From assembly GCA_027068795.1 (NCBI GenBank), contig JAMOMB010000080.1, positions 1-42,028 on the forward strand: 42,028 bases of DNA. The letters run 5' to 3'. This DNA is from Sedimenticola sp. GTDB taxonomy: Bacteria; Pseudomonadota; Gammaproteobacteria; Chromatiales; Chromatiaceae. The notes beneath the pieces were generated by a model. It did no database searches and was not told where the DNA came from. It was given only the letters and a program-made list of their open reading frames with translations. Shown piece after piece: positions 28,061 to 35,868 of this stretch; positions within the stretch are counted from its first letter, which is position 1; each line of letters begins with the position of its first letter. Both the position numbers and the translations under genes were made by a program.

Positions 28061-28709
28061 ACTTCCCGTTGTTGTACTGATTTCCGGCGGCGGCACCAAC
28101 CTGCAAGCCATTATCGACGCAGCGCAAAAGGATCTGCCGGTGGAAATCAAAGCGGTAATCAGCAACAAGCCCGGCGCCTACGGACTGGAGCGGGCCAGGA
28201 AGGCCGACATCGCGGTTGCAACCCTGGATCACCGGCAGTTTCCAGACCGGGAAAGTTTCGACCAGGCCCTGGCCGAGCTCATCGACAGCTACCAGCCACG
28301 GCTGGTGCTGCTGGCGGGGTTCATGCGCATTCTGACTCCGGGTTTCGTGCGCCGCTACCATGGCCGCATGCTCAACATCCACCCTTCCCTGCTGCCGGAT
28401 TTTCAGGGCTTGCATACCCACCAGCGCGCACTGGAAGCGGAAGTGGAAGAGCACGGCGCCAGCATCCACTTCGTTACCGAAGAACTGGACGGCGGCCCCG
28501 TCATCCTTCAGGCCAGGGTTCCCGTGCTATCCGGCGACGATGCCCAAACCCTGGCGGCGCGGGTGCTGGAAAAAGAGCATATTATCTATCCCCTGGCGGT
28601 ACGCTGGTTCGCCCAGGGCCGCCTGTCCCTGAATGACAGGGACCAGGTGGTGCTGGACGGGAAAATCCGCAGCACCCCGGTGCAACTGGAGCAGGTTGCC
28701 ATCGATTGA
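28053..28709 (+). CDS. purN: Phosphoribosylglycinamide formyltransferase (GAR transformylase)
   Basis: PurN transfers a formyl group from 10-formyl-tetrahydrofolate to GAR. Motifs are [25 protein letters not shown] with the catalytic N and H, and [10 protein letters not shown] followed by [13 protein letters not shown] with the catalytic D. From the ATG at 28053 it has 218 residues (E. coli 212). An in-frame ATG at 28032 would add seven residues; I prefer 28053 because [12 protein letters not shown] fits the family start. Start and purM stop overlap by eight bases. Confidence 0.95.
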   Translation: MPRLPVVVLISGGGTNLQAIIDAAQKDLPVEIKAVISNKPGAYGLERARKADIAVATLDHRQFPDRESFDQALAELIDSYQPRLVLLAGFMRILTPGFVRRYHGRMLNIHPSLLPDFQGLHTHQRALEAEVEEHGASIHFVTEELDGGPVILQARVPVLSGDDAQTLAARVLEKEHIIYPLAVRWFAQGRLSLNDRDQVVLDGKIRSTPVQLEQVAID

Positions 28710-28739
28710 CCATCTGAAACCGACCAAAGCTGACTATCA

Positions 28740-29201
28740 ATGAAACGTAGCCTAGAACTCACCACTCTTTCCCGGGAGCACCACCAGTCCCTGCGCCTGG
28801 CGAACCATTGCCTGAATATCGCTGCCGCAGGCGACAGGGAACAATGCCGGGCCTTGTGCCAGCATATTCTGCGCATCTTTGACGAGGAACTGGATCCTCA
28901 TTTCCGCAAGGAAGAAGCAAGTATTTTCAACATAACCGCAGCCATGGGCGGGGAAATTCATGACCTCGGCCTGCGACTGGCGGAAGAACACGAACAGATG
29001 CGCGCCATGGCCGCAAAAATGGGGCAAGGCGACTGCGGCAAGCTGGCAGCGTTTGGCAAATTGCTCAAAGAACACACCCGCCTGGAAGAACGCAAACTCT
29101 TTCCCCTGGTGGAAGCGCAATTCAGCAACGACCAATTGGCGCAGATACAGGAAAAAACCCAGGACTCACCTGGGCAACACAATACTTGCTATCAACCCTG
29201 A
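28740..29201 (+). CDS. Hemerythrin-like domain protein
   Basis: This is a small (153-residue) four-helix-bundle protein of the hemerythrin HHE type, predicted to bind a di-iron centre. Likely ligands are H14/H15, H54 and E58 in HFRKEE, H84 in EEHEQM, H112 and E116 in EHTRLEER. Such proteins bind or sense O2, NO or iron; the specific role is unknown. It starts 31 nt after purN and may be cotranscribed. Its last 36 bases overlap the 3' end of the convergent histidine kinase gene. Confidence 0.85.
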   Translation: MKRSLELTTLSREHHQSLRLANHCLNIAAAGDREQCRALCQHILRIFDEELDPHFRKEEASIFNITAAMGGEIHDLGLRLAEEHEQMRAMAAKMGQGDCGKLAAFGKLLKEHTRLEERKLFPLVEAQFSNDQLAQIQEKTQDSPGQHNTCYQP

Positions 29202-30515
29202 CCGCCCGTCAGCACGGTTCTTGAGAATCAGCCCGGCGCCAATGCTTTCCGCCGCCTGGCTGACAATGGACAACCCGAGGCCGCAGCCCTGGACTTCCTG
29301 CCCGGCCAAACGGGTAAACCGCTCCCGAACCTGCTCCAACTGATCTTCGGGAATGCCCGGCCCGTCATCCTGGATGCTGAGAATGGTTTCCGCATCGTCC
29401 TGAATGATGGTGCATCGAACCTGGCTGCCGGGCGGGCTGTAGCGGATCGCATTGTCCAGCAGGTTGCGCAAAATGGCGTGCAGCAAATCGTGGTTGCTGT
29501 TGATCGGCCTCAAGGCGGATACAGGGTATTCCTGCACAACACGGATACCTTTTTCCGCCGCCGCAGCAGACAACAGCTCTTGCAGATCCCGGCACAGATC
29601 AACCAGATCGATTTCTTCAAGCTCCACCGTACCGTTCTCGGGCGACACACGGGCCAGCGCCAGCAGCTGCTCGACCATATGGGTGCTCTGATCAACGGCG
29701 TGGATCACCTTTTCCAGGGACTGACGGCTCTCTTCCAGACTGCCGGCCCGCAAAGCCAGCTGTGAATGCAGGCGGATGGCGCTCAGGGGAGTGCGAAGCT
29801 CATGGGAGGCATCCGCGGTAAAGCGCCGCTCCCGGGAAATCGCCGCATTCAGTCTCGCCAGCAATGCGTTCAAGGCCTTGACCAAAGGAACCAGCTCCTT
29901 GGGAATATGATTGCCAACCACCGGCGACAGCTGGTGAATATTACGATTGCCGACTTCCGCGGAAAGACGCCGCAGGGGGTGCAACCCCCGCTCTACGGTC
30001 ACGGCGATAATCAGCGCAAACAGGGGAATGGCCCAAAACATGACCCCCAGGGACTCCAGGGCAAAATACCAGGACAGCTCCTCCCGAACCACGGTATCTT
30101 CCGAGGTGTAAACGCGATAATCACTGTTCGCCAGGTGCAAACCGAATACCCGCCAGCGTTGCTTCCCGTTGGTCACATCACGAAAACCCGCAATCGTACT
30201 CAACGCCTCGTCCGGCGCATAGGAGGACTTGAGAACCAGCTCATCCCCATGCCAGACCTGATAGCTGATGAATTTCTCGTATTTGTATTTGTTGCTTTGA
30301 TCCAATGGCACGGCAATGGTTGATGGCAGCCCTTTTCCCTCACCATCCGCCATGGCGATCTGCCCGATCAGCCTGGCCGTTTGCGCCAGTTCCGCATCAA
30401 AAATCTCCTCGATTTCATGCAGTGCTTTCAGATAACTGATCAGCAGCATGACCAGCAGCGTCAGGGCAAGAAATCCCATTACCCGCACCAATACCTGTTT
30501 ACGAATGGAATGCAT
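29166..30515 (-). CDS. Two-component sensor histidine kinase, QseC/PmrB-like
   Basis: This inner-membrane sensor has 449 residues. A transmembrane helix spans about 10-28, a periplasmic domain about 30-150 and a second helix about 152-175. A HAMP-like linker follows, then HisKA with H238 in RFTADASHELRTPLSAIRL, the N-box LLDNAIRYSPPG, DDGPGIP and a CGLGLSIV G-box. Architecture and the upstream OmpR-type regulator match the QseBC/PmrAB/TctDE group. The signal is unknown. It starts 10 nt after the response regulator gene and ends in a 36-nt tail-to-tail overlap with the hemerythrin gene. Confidence 0.9.
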   Translation of the reverse strand: MHSIRKQVLVRVMGFLALTLLVMLLISYLKALHEIEEIFDAELAQTARLIGQIAMADGEGKGLPSTIAVPLDQSNKYKYEKFISYQVWHGDELVLKSSYAPDEALSTIAGFRDVTNGKQRWRVFGLHLANSDYRVYTSEDTVVREELSWYFALESLGVMFWAIPLFALIIAVTVERGLHPLRRLSAEVGNRNIHQLSPVVGNHIPKELVPLVKALNALLARLNAAISRERRFTADASHELRTPLSAIRLHSQLALRAGSLEESRQSLEKVIHAVDQSTHMVEQLLALARVSPENGTVELEEIDLVDLCRDLQELLSAAAAEKGIRVVQEYPVSALRPINSNHDLLHAILRNLLDNAIRYSPPGSQVRCTIIQDDAETILSIQDDGPGIPEDQLEQVRERFTRLAGQEVQGCGLGLSIVSQAAESIGAGLILKNRADGRSGLIASIVLPR

Positions 30516-30525
30516 GGCGCAGCGC

Positions 30526-31179
30526 CTATCCGATTCTATAGCCGCTGCCGCGCACTGTTTTTATCAGCTGCTGACCAAGCTTTTTTCTGAGATTGTAGAT
30601 ATGCACTTCCAGGGCATTGCTGCCGATTTCCACGTCCCAGCCATACATGGCTTCTTCCAGGCGGCTGCGGGACACTACCCTGCCCCGGCTTTCCAGCAGA
30701 TAGCGCAGAACAATAAACTCCTTCAATGTAAGTTCCACTTCCTCCCCGTTCTTCCGAACCGTCTGCGCAGCGGGATCCAGCACGACATCTGCATGTTCAA
30801 GCAAGGGACTGCTGCGCCCCTGGCTGCGCCGGATCAAGGAGCGCAGGCGCGCCGCCAGTTCATCCAGATCGAAAGGCTTGGCAAGATAATCATCCGCCCC
30901 CAGATCCAGGCCGGTGACACGCTCATTGACATTGCCCCGGGCCGTCAGGATCAAGACAGGGACAGTGCTCTTTCTGCTGCGCAATTCCCTGAGAACATCC
31001 AAGCCGTCGAGGTTTGGCAGCCCAAGATCCAGAACCATTACATCAAAGGACTCATTGAGCGCAGCCTCCAGGCTTTGCCTGCCATCCTTGAACCAGTCTA
31101 CGGTGTAACCCTCTGACTGCAGGGCGGATTTCAGTCCATCGCCCAGCAGCGGATCATCTTCCGCCAGCAGGAGCCTCAT
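30526..31179 (-). CDS. OmpR-family response regulator, QseB/PmrA-like
   Basis: The 217-residue regulator has a receiver domain (MRLLLAEDDPLLGDGL, acid pair D8/D9, phospho-acceptor D51 in VMVLDLGLP, K101 in LAKPFD). It continues into a winged-helix DNA-binding domain (about 125-217; VSRSRLEEAMYGWDVEIGSNALEVHIYNLRKKLG). The start at 31179 opens the receiver and follows a GAGGGTGG sequence; the frame is open further upstream without family sequence. It forms an operon with the sensor kinase. A QseB/PmrA-like box lies upstream. Confidence 0.92.
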   Translation of the reverse strand: MRLLLAEDDPLLGDGLKSALQSEGYTVDWFKDGRQSLEAALNESFDVMVLDLGLPNLDGLDVLRELRSRKSTVPVLILTARGNVNERVTGLDLGADDYLAKPFDLDELAARLRSLIRRSQGRSSPLLEHADVVLDPAAQTVRKNGEEVELTLKEFIVLRYLLESRGRVVSRSRLEEAMYGWDVEIGSNALEVHIYNLRKKLGQQLIKTVRGSGYRIG

Positions 31180-31286
31180 AGGCAGCCACCCTCGTTCGCA
31201 AAATTTTTCATGGCCATATGTGATTTCTTCAAGATTGCATCCACAAACCCTGAAACAGTTTATTTGCACAGGAACACAAAGCAAAT

Positions 31287-31318
31287 AGTGTACCTGCAAA
31301 TTCTTAGTAGAGCCTTAA
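31287..31318 (-). promoter_or_regulatory. QseB/PmrA-like box over a candidate promoter
   Basis: CTTAG-N6-CTTAA (31303-31318, plus-strand reading) matches the PmrA/QseB direct repeat CTTAA-N5/6-CTTAA at nine of ten positions. On the minus strand, TACACT (31287-31292) could be a -10, which would put the box over a poor -35, as expected of an activated promoter. The box is inverted relative to this promoter, so it could instead serve the plus-strand gene at 31528. Confidence 0.4.
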
Positions 31319-31527
31319 CAGATTGTTGAAAAAGACATTTTTCCCGGCAACCCGGATCAGCCCCGCTGGAGCAGCATAATTTCCCCCCAGCACAGGCCAC
31401 ACCCCCGCCGGGAAGGCATTAGGCGCAGATCAAACAAACCCTGAATTCCCGTGGACTTTTTGCAAAAGCACTTCTATTCTTCTGGCTTACCCTGTCTTCC
31501 CAATCGTAAATAAAGAGGTTCGCCATC

Positions 31528-32472
31528 ATGGATTTCACGCCTTTGTTGACCGCACCGGTTCTCGCCATCGCAGCCGCACTCGTCATTATTTGCACATGGA
31601 TCGGCTACGCCATCGGAAAATCCAACGAAGGCAAACGCAAGGAAGCAGCCCTGTCAGAAGCGAAAAAGAACGCCGAAGAAGCCATGGCCAAACTGCAGAA
31701 CACCCATGAAAGCCAGCTCGACGTACTGCAAAAAACCTTTTCCGGCGATCTGGAGAAGGAGAAAAAAGCCGCGGCAGAACAAATCGAGCGCTTGCACCAG
31801 GCCCACCAAAGCGTGGTGGACTCTTTGAAGGCCAGCCGCACAGAGGAGGTGGAGGGCTTGCGCAAGGAGCATGAGACAGCCCTGGAAAAGCTGGGCAACC
31901 AACATCAAACAGATCTGCAGCAACTGCGCCAGGACCACGAACAGGCGGTTGCAACGCTCCGGCAACAGGCCGACCAAACCCTCGCCCAGGTCAAGCAGGA
32001 CAATGAGCGGCGCATTCAGGAACTCAATGACCGCCACAGCGCGGAAACCGAACGCCTGAACAAACAGATTTCCGAATACCGGGAAAAGCAGGAAACCCTG
32101 TACGCCACCATCTCCGAGCTGGAGACAAAAGTCATCGAACTGCAAAACGAGATGCGCGAAACCAAGCTGAACAACATGTTCTCCGTATCAAAGTCCGGCG
32201 AAAAACTCATCCGCGTGGTGCGCAGCGTACAGGAGCTGGCCAGCGAGCTGGACGAGACCTCCCGCGCCGTTACCGGGGGGGATTATTCCTTCTTCGAACA
32301 GATCAAGGATCAGCGGGACCGGGACGTGGTGCTCAGTCTCACCGGCGGCAATCCCATCGAAGAAGCCCCCGTCAAGGAAGAAGCAGAGACCACTGAAATA
32401 GAGGACGCAGAAGAAGCGCCGGAGAAAGCATCAGAGGAAAAAGCCGAAGAAAAGAAAAGCGCAGAAGAATAG
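31528..32472 (+). CDS. Membrane-anchored coiled-coil protein, function unknown
   Basis: I do not recognise a named family. The 314-residue protein has one N-terminal hydrophobic helix (about 8-30, TAPVLAIAAALVIICTWIGYAIG). A long coiled coil of about 170 residues follows, rich in Glu, Gln, Lys and His. A short globular-looking section (about 215-272, NNMFSVSKSGEKLIRVVRSVQELASELDETS) follows, then a very acidic tail of about 40 residues with E/A/K repeats. The layout is that of an inner-membrane scaffold facing the cytoplasm, loosely recalling YhcB/ZapG or RmuC N-termini without their conserved domains. AGAGG lies upstream of the ATG. It has its own promoter region and is convergent with dcd. 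Confidence 0.8.
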   Translation: MDFTPLLTAPVLAIAAALVIICTWIGYAIGKSNEGKRKEAALSEAKKNAEEAMAKLQNTHESQLDVLQKTFSGDLEKEKKAAAEQIERLHQAHQSVVDSLKASRTEEVEGLRKEHETALEKLGNQHQTDLQQLRQDHEQAVATLRQQADQTLAQVKQDNERRIQELNDRHSAETERLNKQISEYREKQETLYATISELETKVIELQNEMRETKLNNMFSVSKSGEKLIRVVRSVQELASELDETSRAVTGGDYSFFEQIKDQRDRDVVLSLTGGNPIEEAPVKEEAETTEIEDAEEAPEKASEEKAEEKKSAEE

Positions 32473-32493
32473 CCGGGTGAATAATAACCGGCT
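32471..32493. terminator. Hairpin in the coiled-coil gene/dcd convergent gap
   Basis: AGCCGG and CCGGCT form a 6-bp stem with an 11-nt loop across the 20-nt gap, touching both stop codons. No T-tract follows on either strand. Confidence 0.35.
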
Positions 32494-33059
32494 CAAGCCT
32501 TGGGCAGGGTCACCCCTTTTTGCTTCTGGTACTTGCCGCCGCGATCCTTGTAGGAGGTTTCGCAAACCTCGTCTGACTCGAAGAACAGCATCTGCGCCAC
32601 GCCTTCGTTGGCGTAGATTTTGGCTGGCAAAGGCGTGGTGTTGGAAAATTCCAGGGTCACATGGCCCTCCCATTCCGGTTCCAGGGGAGTGACATTGACG
32701 ATGATGCCGCAACGGGCGTAGGTCGATTTTCCCAGACAGATGGTCAATACGCTGCGGGGAATGCGAAAATATTCCACGGTGCGCGCCAGGGCAAAGGAGT
32801 TGGGCGGAATAATACAGACATCCGATTTCACATCCACAAAACTGCTGTCGTCAAAGTTCTTCGGATCCACCACTGCCGAGTTGATGTTGGTGAAGATCTT
32901 GAACTCATCCGCGCAGCGTACGTCATACCCGTAGCTGGAGGTTCCATAGGAAATCATCCGCCCATTGGAACCGTCGCGGATCTGCCCTGGTTCGAAAGGC
33001 TCGATCATGCCCTGTTCATCCGCCATGCGGCGAATCCATGTATCTGACTTGATGCTCAT
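32493..33059 (-). CDS. dcd: dCTP deaminase
   Basis: Dcd deaminates dCTP to dUTP, the main source of dUMP for thymidylate synthesis in enteric-type bacteria. The 188-residue protein is full length and shows [40 protein letters not shown] (containing the catalytic Glu) and the C-terminal [14 protein letters not shown]. The dcd/mrp/metG neighbourhood is common in gammaproteobacteria; here a diguanylate cyclase gene lies between dcd and mrp. Confidence 0.96.
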   Translation of the reverse strand: MSIKSDTWIRRMADEQGMIEPFEPGQIRDGSNGRMISYGTSSYGYDVRCADEFKIFTNINSAVVDPKNFDDSSFVDVKSDVCIIPPNSFALARTVEYFRIPRSVLTICLGKSTYARCGIIVNVTPLEPEWEGHVTLEFSNTTPLPAKIYANEGVAQMLFFESDEVCETSYKDRGGKYQKQKGVTLPKA

Positions 33060-33171
33060 TGCGGTGTTGTTCCCGGCGCTAGAAAAAGAAACCTGCGCAA
33101 GTATAACGAAAAAAGCCGGATCTTTGCCCTCCTCGATGTGGCTCCGGGTGAATAACGGCTCCTAGCCCGGA

Positions 33172-34071
33172 CTAGCTTCGCCCATGCTTTTCCGCTTTCT
33201 CGCACAGCATGTCCAGATCCGCGGCTTCGAAAAACTCTTCGGGTTCCATTTGCTCCTGCAGGATGGCCGAACCAATACTCAGGGACACGCCAATCTGCTG
33301 CTCGCCATAGGAACAACGCATGTTTTCAACCGCCTTTCTGATACGCGAGCACAACACCCTCACCCCTTCCTGATCCATATTGGGAAGCAGCAACACAAAC
33401 TCATCCCCGGCAAAGCGGAAAACCATATCCGAGCGCCTGACGGCTTTTGCGAGGAGCCCGGCAATTTGCGCCAGAACCTGATCCCCGGCCAAATGACTGA
33501 TTTCGTCATTGATTTGCTTGAACGAGTCGATATCTATCACCATCAAGGCCAGGGGTTGGTTTTCACGCCGCGAGCGGCTCATCTCCCGGGCCAGGTTGTC
33601 CATCAGGGAACGCCGGTTCTTCAAACCGGTCAGGGGATCGCGGGAGGCCGCCTGCAGGGCGGTATGATAGTGGATGGCGTTTCGCATGGGCAATGCCAGG
33701 GAGGCCAGCAGTATTTCTATCTTGCGAAGCTCTTCAGCAGAGAAGTGCTTGCGGCGACTGAACCTGACTTCACCCAGCCGCTCCTCTGCAAGAGTAAGGT
33801 TGTAGTCTGCGCGATGCTGCTCTTCATGGCCCTGGCGCAAGTCGATCTCCTTTTCCACATTGCGATAACGCATTCCCTGACAAGGCACCAGCAGATTGAG
33901 ATGCTGAAAGAATATCTTCAGGAGCTGCTCCGGATCCAGACTGCTCTGCAAGGCAAACAGAAGCCCTTTGCGCCCGGCGTCCTGTTTTTCCTGCGCCATT
34001 TTTGCAACATCCAGCAAACGACGGCTGTTACTGCTGTAGATATTCGCGGTGGTATGGAAATTCATATTCAC
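33172..34071 (-). CDS. Diguanylate cyclase (GGDEF domain, AGDEF variant) with N-terminal sensory region
   Basis: This 299-residue soluble protein should make cyclic di-GMP from two GTP. The GGDEF domain (about 142-299) starts with RDPLTGLKNRRSL. Its A-site is AGDEF at 221-225, a variant of GGDEF that retains the essential GDEF residues. An inhibitory-site RxxD (R212-D215) sits five residues upstream, so product inhibition is likely. The N-terminal 130 residues look like a GAF-type domain without clear ligand residues. A GTG at 34071 has GAGGA seven nt upstream; an in-frame ATG at 34065 is the alternative. It lies between mrp and dcd and is a possible partner, through the c-di-GMP pool, of the HD-GYP protein RpfG. 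Confidence 0.9.
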   Translation of the reverse strand: MNMNFHTTANIYSSNSRRLLDVAKMAQEKQDAGRKGLLFALQSSLDPEQLLKIFFQHLNLLVPCQGMRYRNVEKEIDLRQGHEEQHRADYNLTLAEERLGEVRFSRRKHFSAEELRKIEILLASLALPMRNAIHYHTALQAASRDPLTGLKNRRSLMDNLAREMSRSRRENQPLALMVIDIDSFKQINDEISHLAGDQVLAQIAGLLAKAVRRSDMVFRFAGDEFVLLLPNMDQEGVRVLCSRIRKAVENMRCSYGEQQIGVSLSIGSAILQEQMEPEEFFEAADLDMLCEKAEKHGRS

Positions 34072-34541
34072 TTGCTCGTCCTCGATACGGATTTACAAGA
34101 TTACAAGCGAATTTCATGCCAACACCCCTTGCCGGCACAAGACGGAAGCCATGCAGGAACTACCAGGTTCCAAAAATCTTGTTTTAAGTACCTGTAATTA
34201 CAGATCATTGACTGGATTCCCGCCCAACCCTCCCGGGCTTTCTCAGCATTGGCGCCATATTGCATACAGCGAGGCAAAAGCTTGCCGCCGGCTGCCGGAA
34301 CCTGCTGCCGCATCGCCAAAAAAATGACGGGGCGGGGATCGGGAACGCAACCGCGATCCATCGATTCTTGAAAACTTTGGACGCCGGCCTGCGCCGACAG
34401 GAAGAAAATCAGATTCTTCAAGGCGACCTGCAGTAGCCGGGAAATCTGGGCGAAGACATATCATCAGCCCCGCATCATTTTGCGAATCTTCCTTTTTTCA
34501 CCCCGCCAAGGCGCCAGCGCCAACGCCAGGATGCAATAATG
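34072..34541. other. Gene-free stretch with palindromes upstream of the diguanylate cyclase
   Basis: About 470 bases without a convincing gene. A perfect 12-bp palindrome CTGTAATTACAG is at 34192-34203, about 120 nt upstream of the cyclase start. A repeat-like section (about 34206-34400) contains GGATTCCCGCC and the core CCGGCCTGCGCCG (about 34384-34396), also present near 4160. Open frames here have the irregular composition typical of dispersed intergenic repeats. Confidence 0.45.
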
Positions 34542-34575
34542 AAAAAGCCCCCTGCCAGGAAGGGCCAGGGGGCTT
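34542..34575 (-). terminator. Strong intrinsic terminator after mrp
   Basis: Read on the minus strand, AAGCCCCCTGgCC and GGcAGGGGGCTT form a GC-rich stem with a 5-6-nt loop, followed directly by a T-run. It begins about 40 nt after the mrp stop codon and is a textbook Rho-independent terminator. It separates mrp from the downstream cyclase gene. Confidence 0.9.
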
Positions 34576-34615
34576 GCTGCAGTCTCGTAACCGCCTGAAC
34601 GGGCCAGGCGCCAAA

Positions 34616-35707
34616 TCAGTTGTTCTGGATAACGATATTGGGAAACTTGGCTGCATAGCTCTTGGCCTGGATGGCCAGCTTGGCGGCCGCCTTGCGGGCG
34701 ATTTCCCGGTAGATTTCCGACGTACGGCAGTCTGGTTCGGCAACCACGGTGGGCTTGCCTGCGTCGGTTTCCTCGCGGATGCGTTTTTCCAGGGGCAGTG
34801 CGCCAAGAAAATCCACGCCGTATTGCTCGGACATGCTCTTGCCGCCGCCTTCGCCGAAGATGTGTTCCTCGTGGCCGCAGTTGGAACAGATGTGGATGCT
34901 CATGTTCTCCACGATGCCCAACACGGGCACTTCCACCTTTTCGAACATCTTGAAGCCCTTGCGTGCATCCAGCAGGGCGATGTCCTGGGGGGTGGTGACG
35001 ATGATGGCGCCGGACACGGGCACTTTCTGCGCCAGGGTCAGCTGGGTGTCCCCGGTGCCGGGAGGCAGGTCGATGATCAGGTAATCCAGGTCAGACCAGT
35101 TGGTGTCGTTGAGCAATTGCTCCAGGGCCTGGGTGACCATGGGGCCACGCCAGATCATGGGGGTCTCCTCGTCGATGAGGAAGCCGATGGACATGGCCTG
35201 CAGGTGGTAGCTGTTCATGGGCTCCAGGGTCTTGCCGTCCTTGGATTCCGGCTGGCCGGAAATACCCAGCATGCGCGGCTGGGAGGGACCATAGATATCC
35301 GCATCCAGGATACCCACTTTCGCGCCCTCCTGGGACAGGGCCAGGGCCAGATTCACAGCGGTGGTGGATTTTCCCACGCCGCCTTTGCCGGAGGCCACGG
35401 CAATAATATTCTTGATGTTGTCGATAGGCTTGAGGGATTTCTGCACGGAATGGGAGGCAACCTCCCAGCTCAGATCCACCTCGCAATCGCTCACGCCGTC
35501 TACACCCTTTACCACATCACAGATGCTTTGCCCGATCTGATCGGCAACGCTCTTCACGGGAAAGCCAAGAACCACGCGCAACACAACCTTGCCGCCATCA
35601 ATCCGGATGTCCTTTACCGCCTTGGCGCTGACCAGATCCTTGCCCATGTTCGGCTCAATATAGCCTTTCAGGGCTTCTTCAATCGCTTCTTTGGTCACTT
35701 CGGACAT
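34616..35707 (-). CDS. mrp: Mrp/ApbC-type iron-sulfur cluster carrier ATPase
   Basis: This is a cytosolic P-loop protein thought to carry Fe-S clusters to apoproteins. The 363 residues comprise an N-terminal MIP18/DUF59 domain (about 5-80) and a ParA/MinD-type ATPase. The deviant Walker A is SGKGGVGKSTTAVNLA (107-114 core), with DADIYGPSQPRMLG and LIIDLPPGTGD. The CxxC cluster-binding motif is HICSNCGHEEHIFG. The start at 35707 has AGGAG eight nt upstream; the longer open frame lacks family sequence. It is divergent from metG, the common arrangement. Confidence 0.95.
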   Translation of the reverse strand: MSEVTKEAIEEALKGYIEPNMGKDLVSAKAVKDIRIDGGKVVLRVVLGFPVKSVADQIGQSICDVVKGVDGVSDCEVDLSWEVASHSVQKSLKPIDNIKNIIAVASGKGGVGKSTTAVNLALALSQEGAKVGILDADIYGPSQPRMLGISGQPESKDGKTLEPMNSYHLQAMSIGFLIDEETPMIWRGPMVTQALEQLLNDTNWSDLDYLIIDLPPGTGDTQLTLAQKVPVSGAIIVTTPQDIALLDARKGFKMFEKVEVPVLGIVENMSIHICSNCGHEEHIFGEGGGKSMSEQYGVDFLGALPLEKRIREETDAGKPTVVAEPDCRTSEIYREIARKAAAKLAIQAKSYAAKFPNIVIQNN

Positions 35708-35799
35708 GTTCTTAACTCCTGCCGCGGGGGCAAAATAAAATCTTCGATTGGGCGCGATTTTACACCACCCGCCCCCTAATACCAACGAAAACACTCGGA

Positions 35800-35827
35800 C
35801 ATTATCCACCTATTCTGTGGGATAATG
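35800..35827. promoter_or_regulatory. Imperfect dyad in the mrp/metG divergent promoter region
   Basis: CATTATCC-AC and GTGGGATAATG form an inverted repeat with one bulged base around TATTC in the 161-bp divergent gap. It contains -10-like sequences (TATTCT, GATAAT). It could be an operator or simply overlapping promoter elements. Confidence 0.3.
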
Positions 35828-35868
35828 GCTGGCTTTCCTGATCATTTGACAGTTAGTCGGCAATACCC

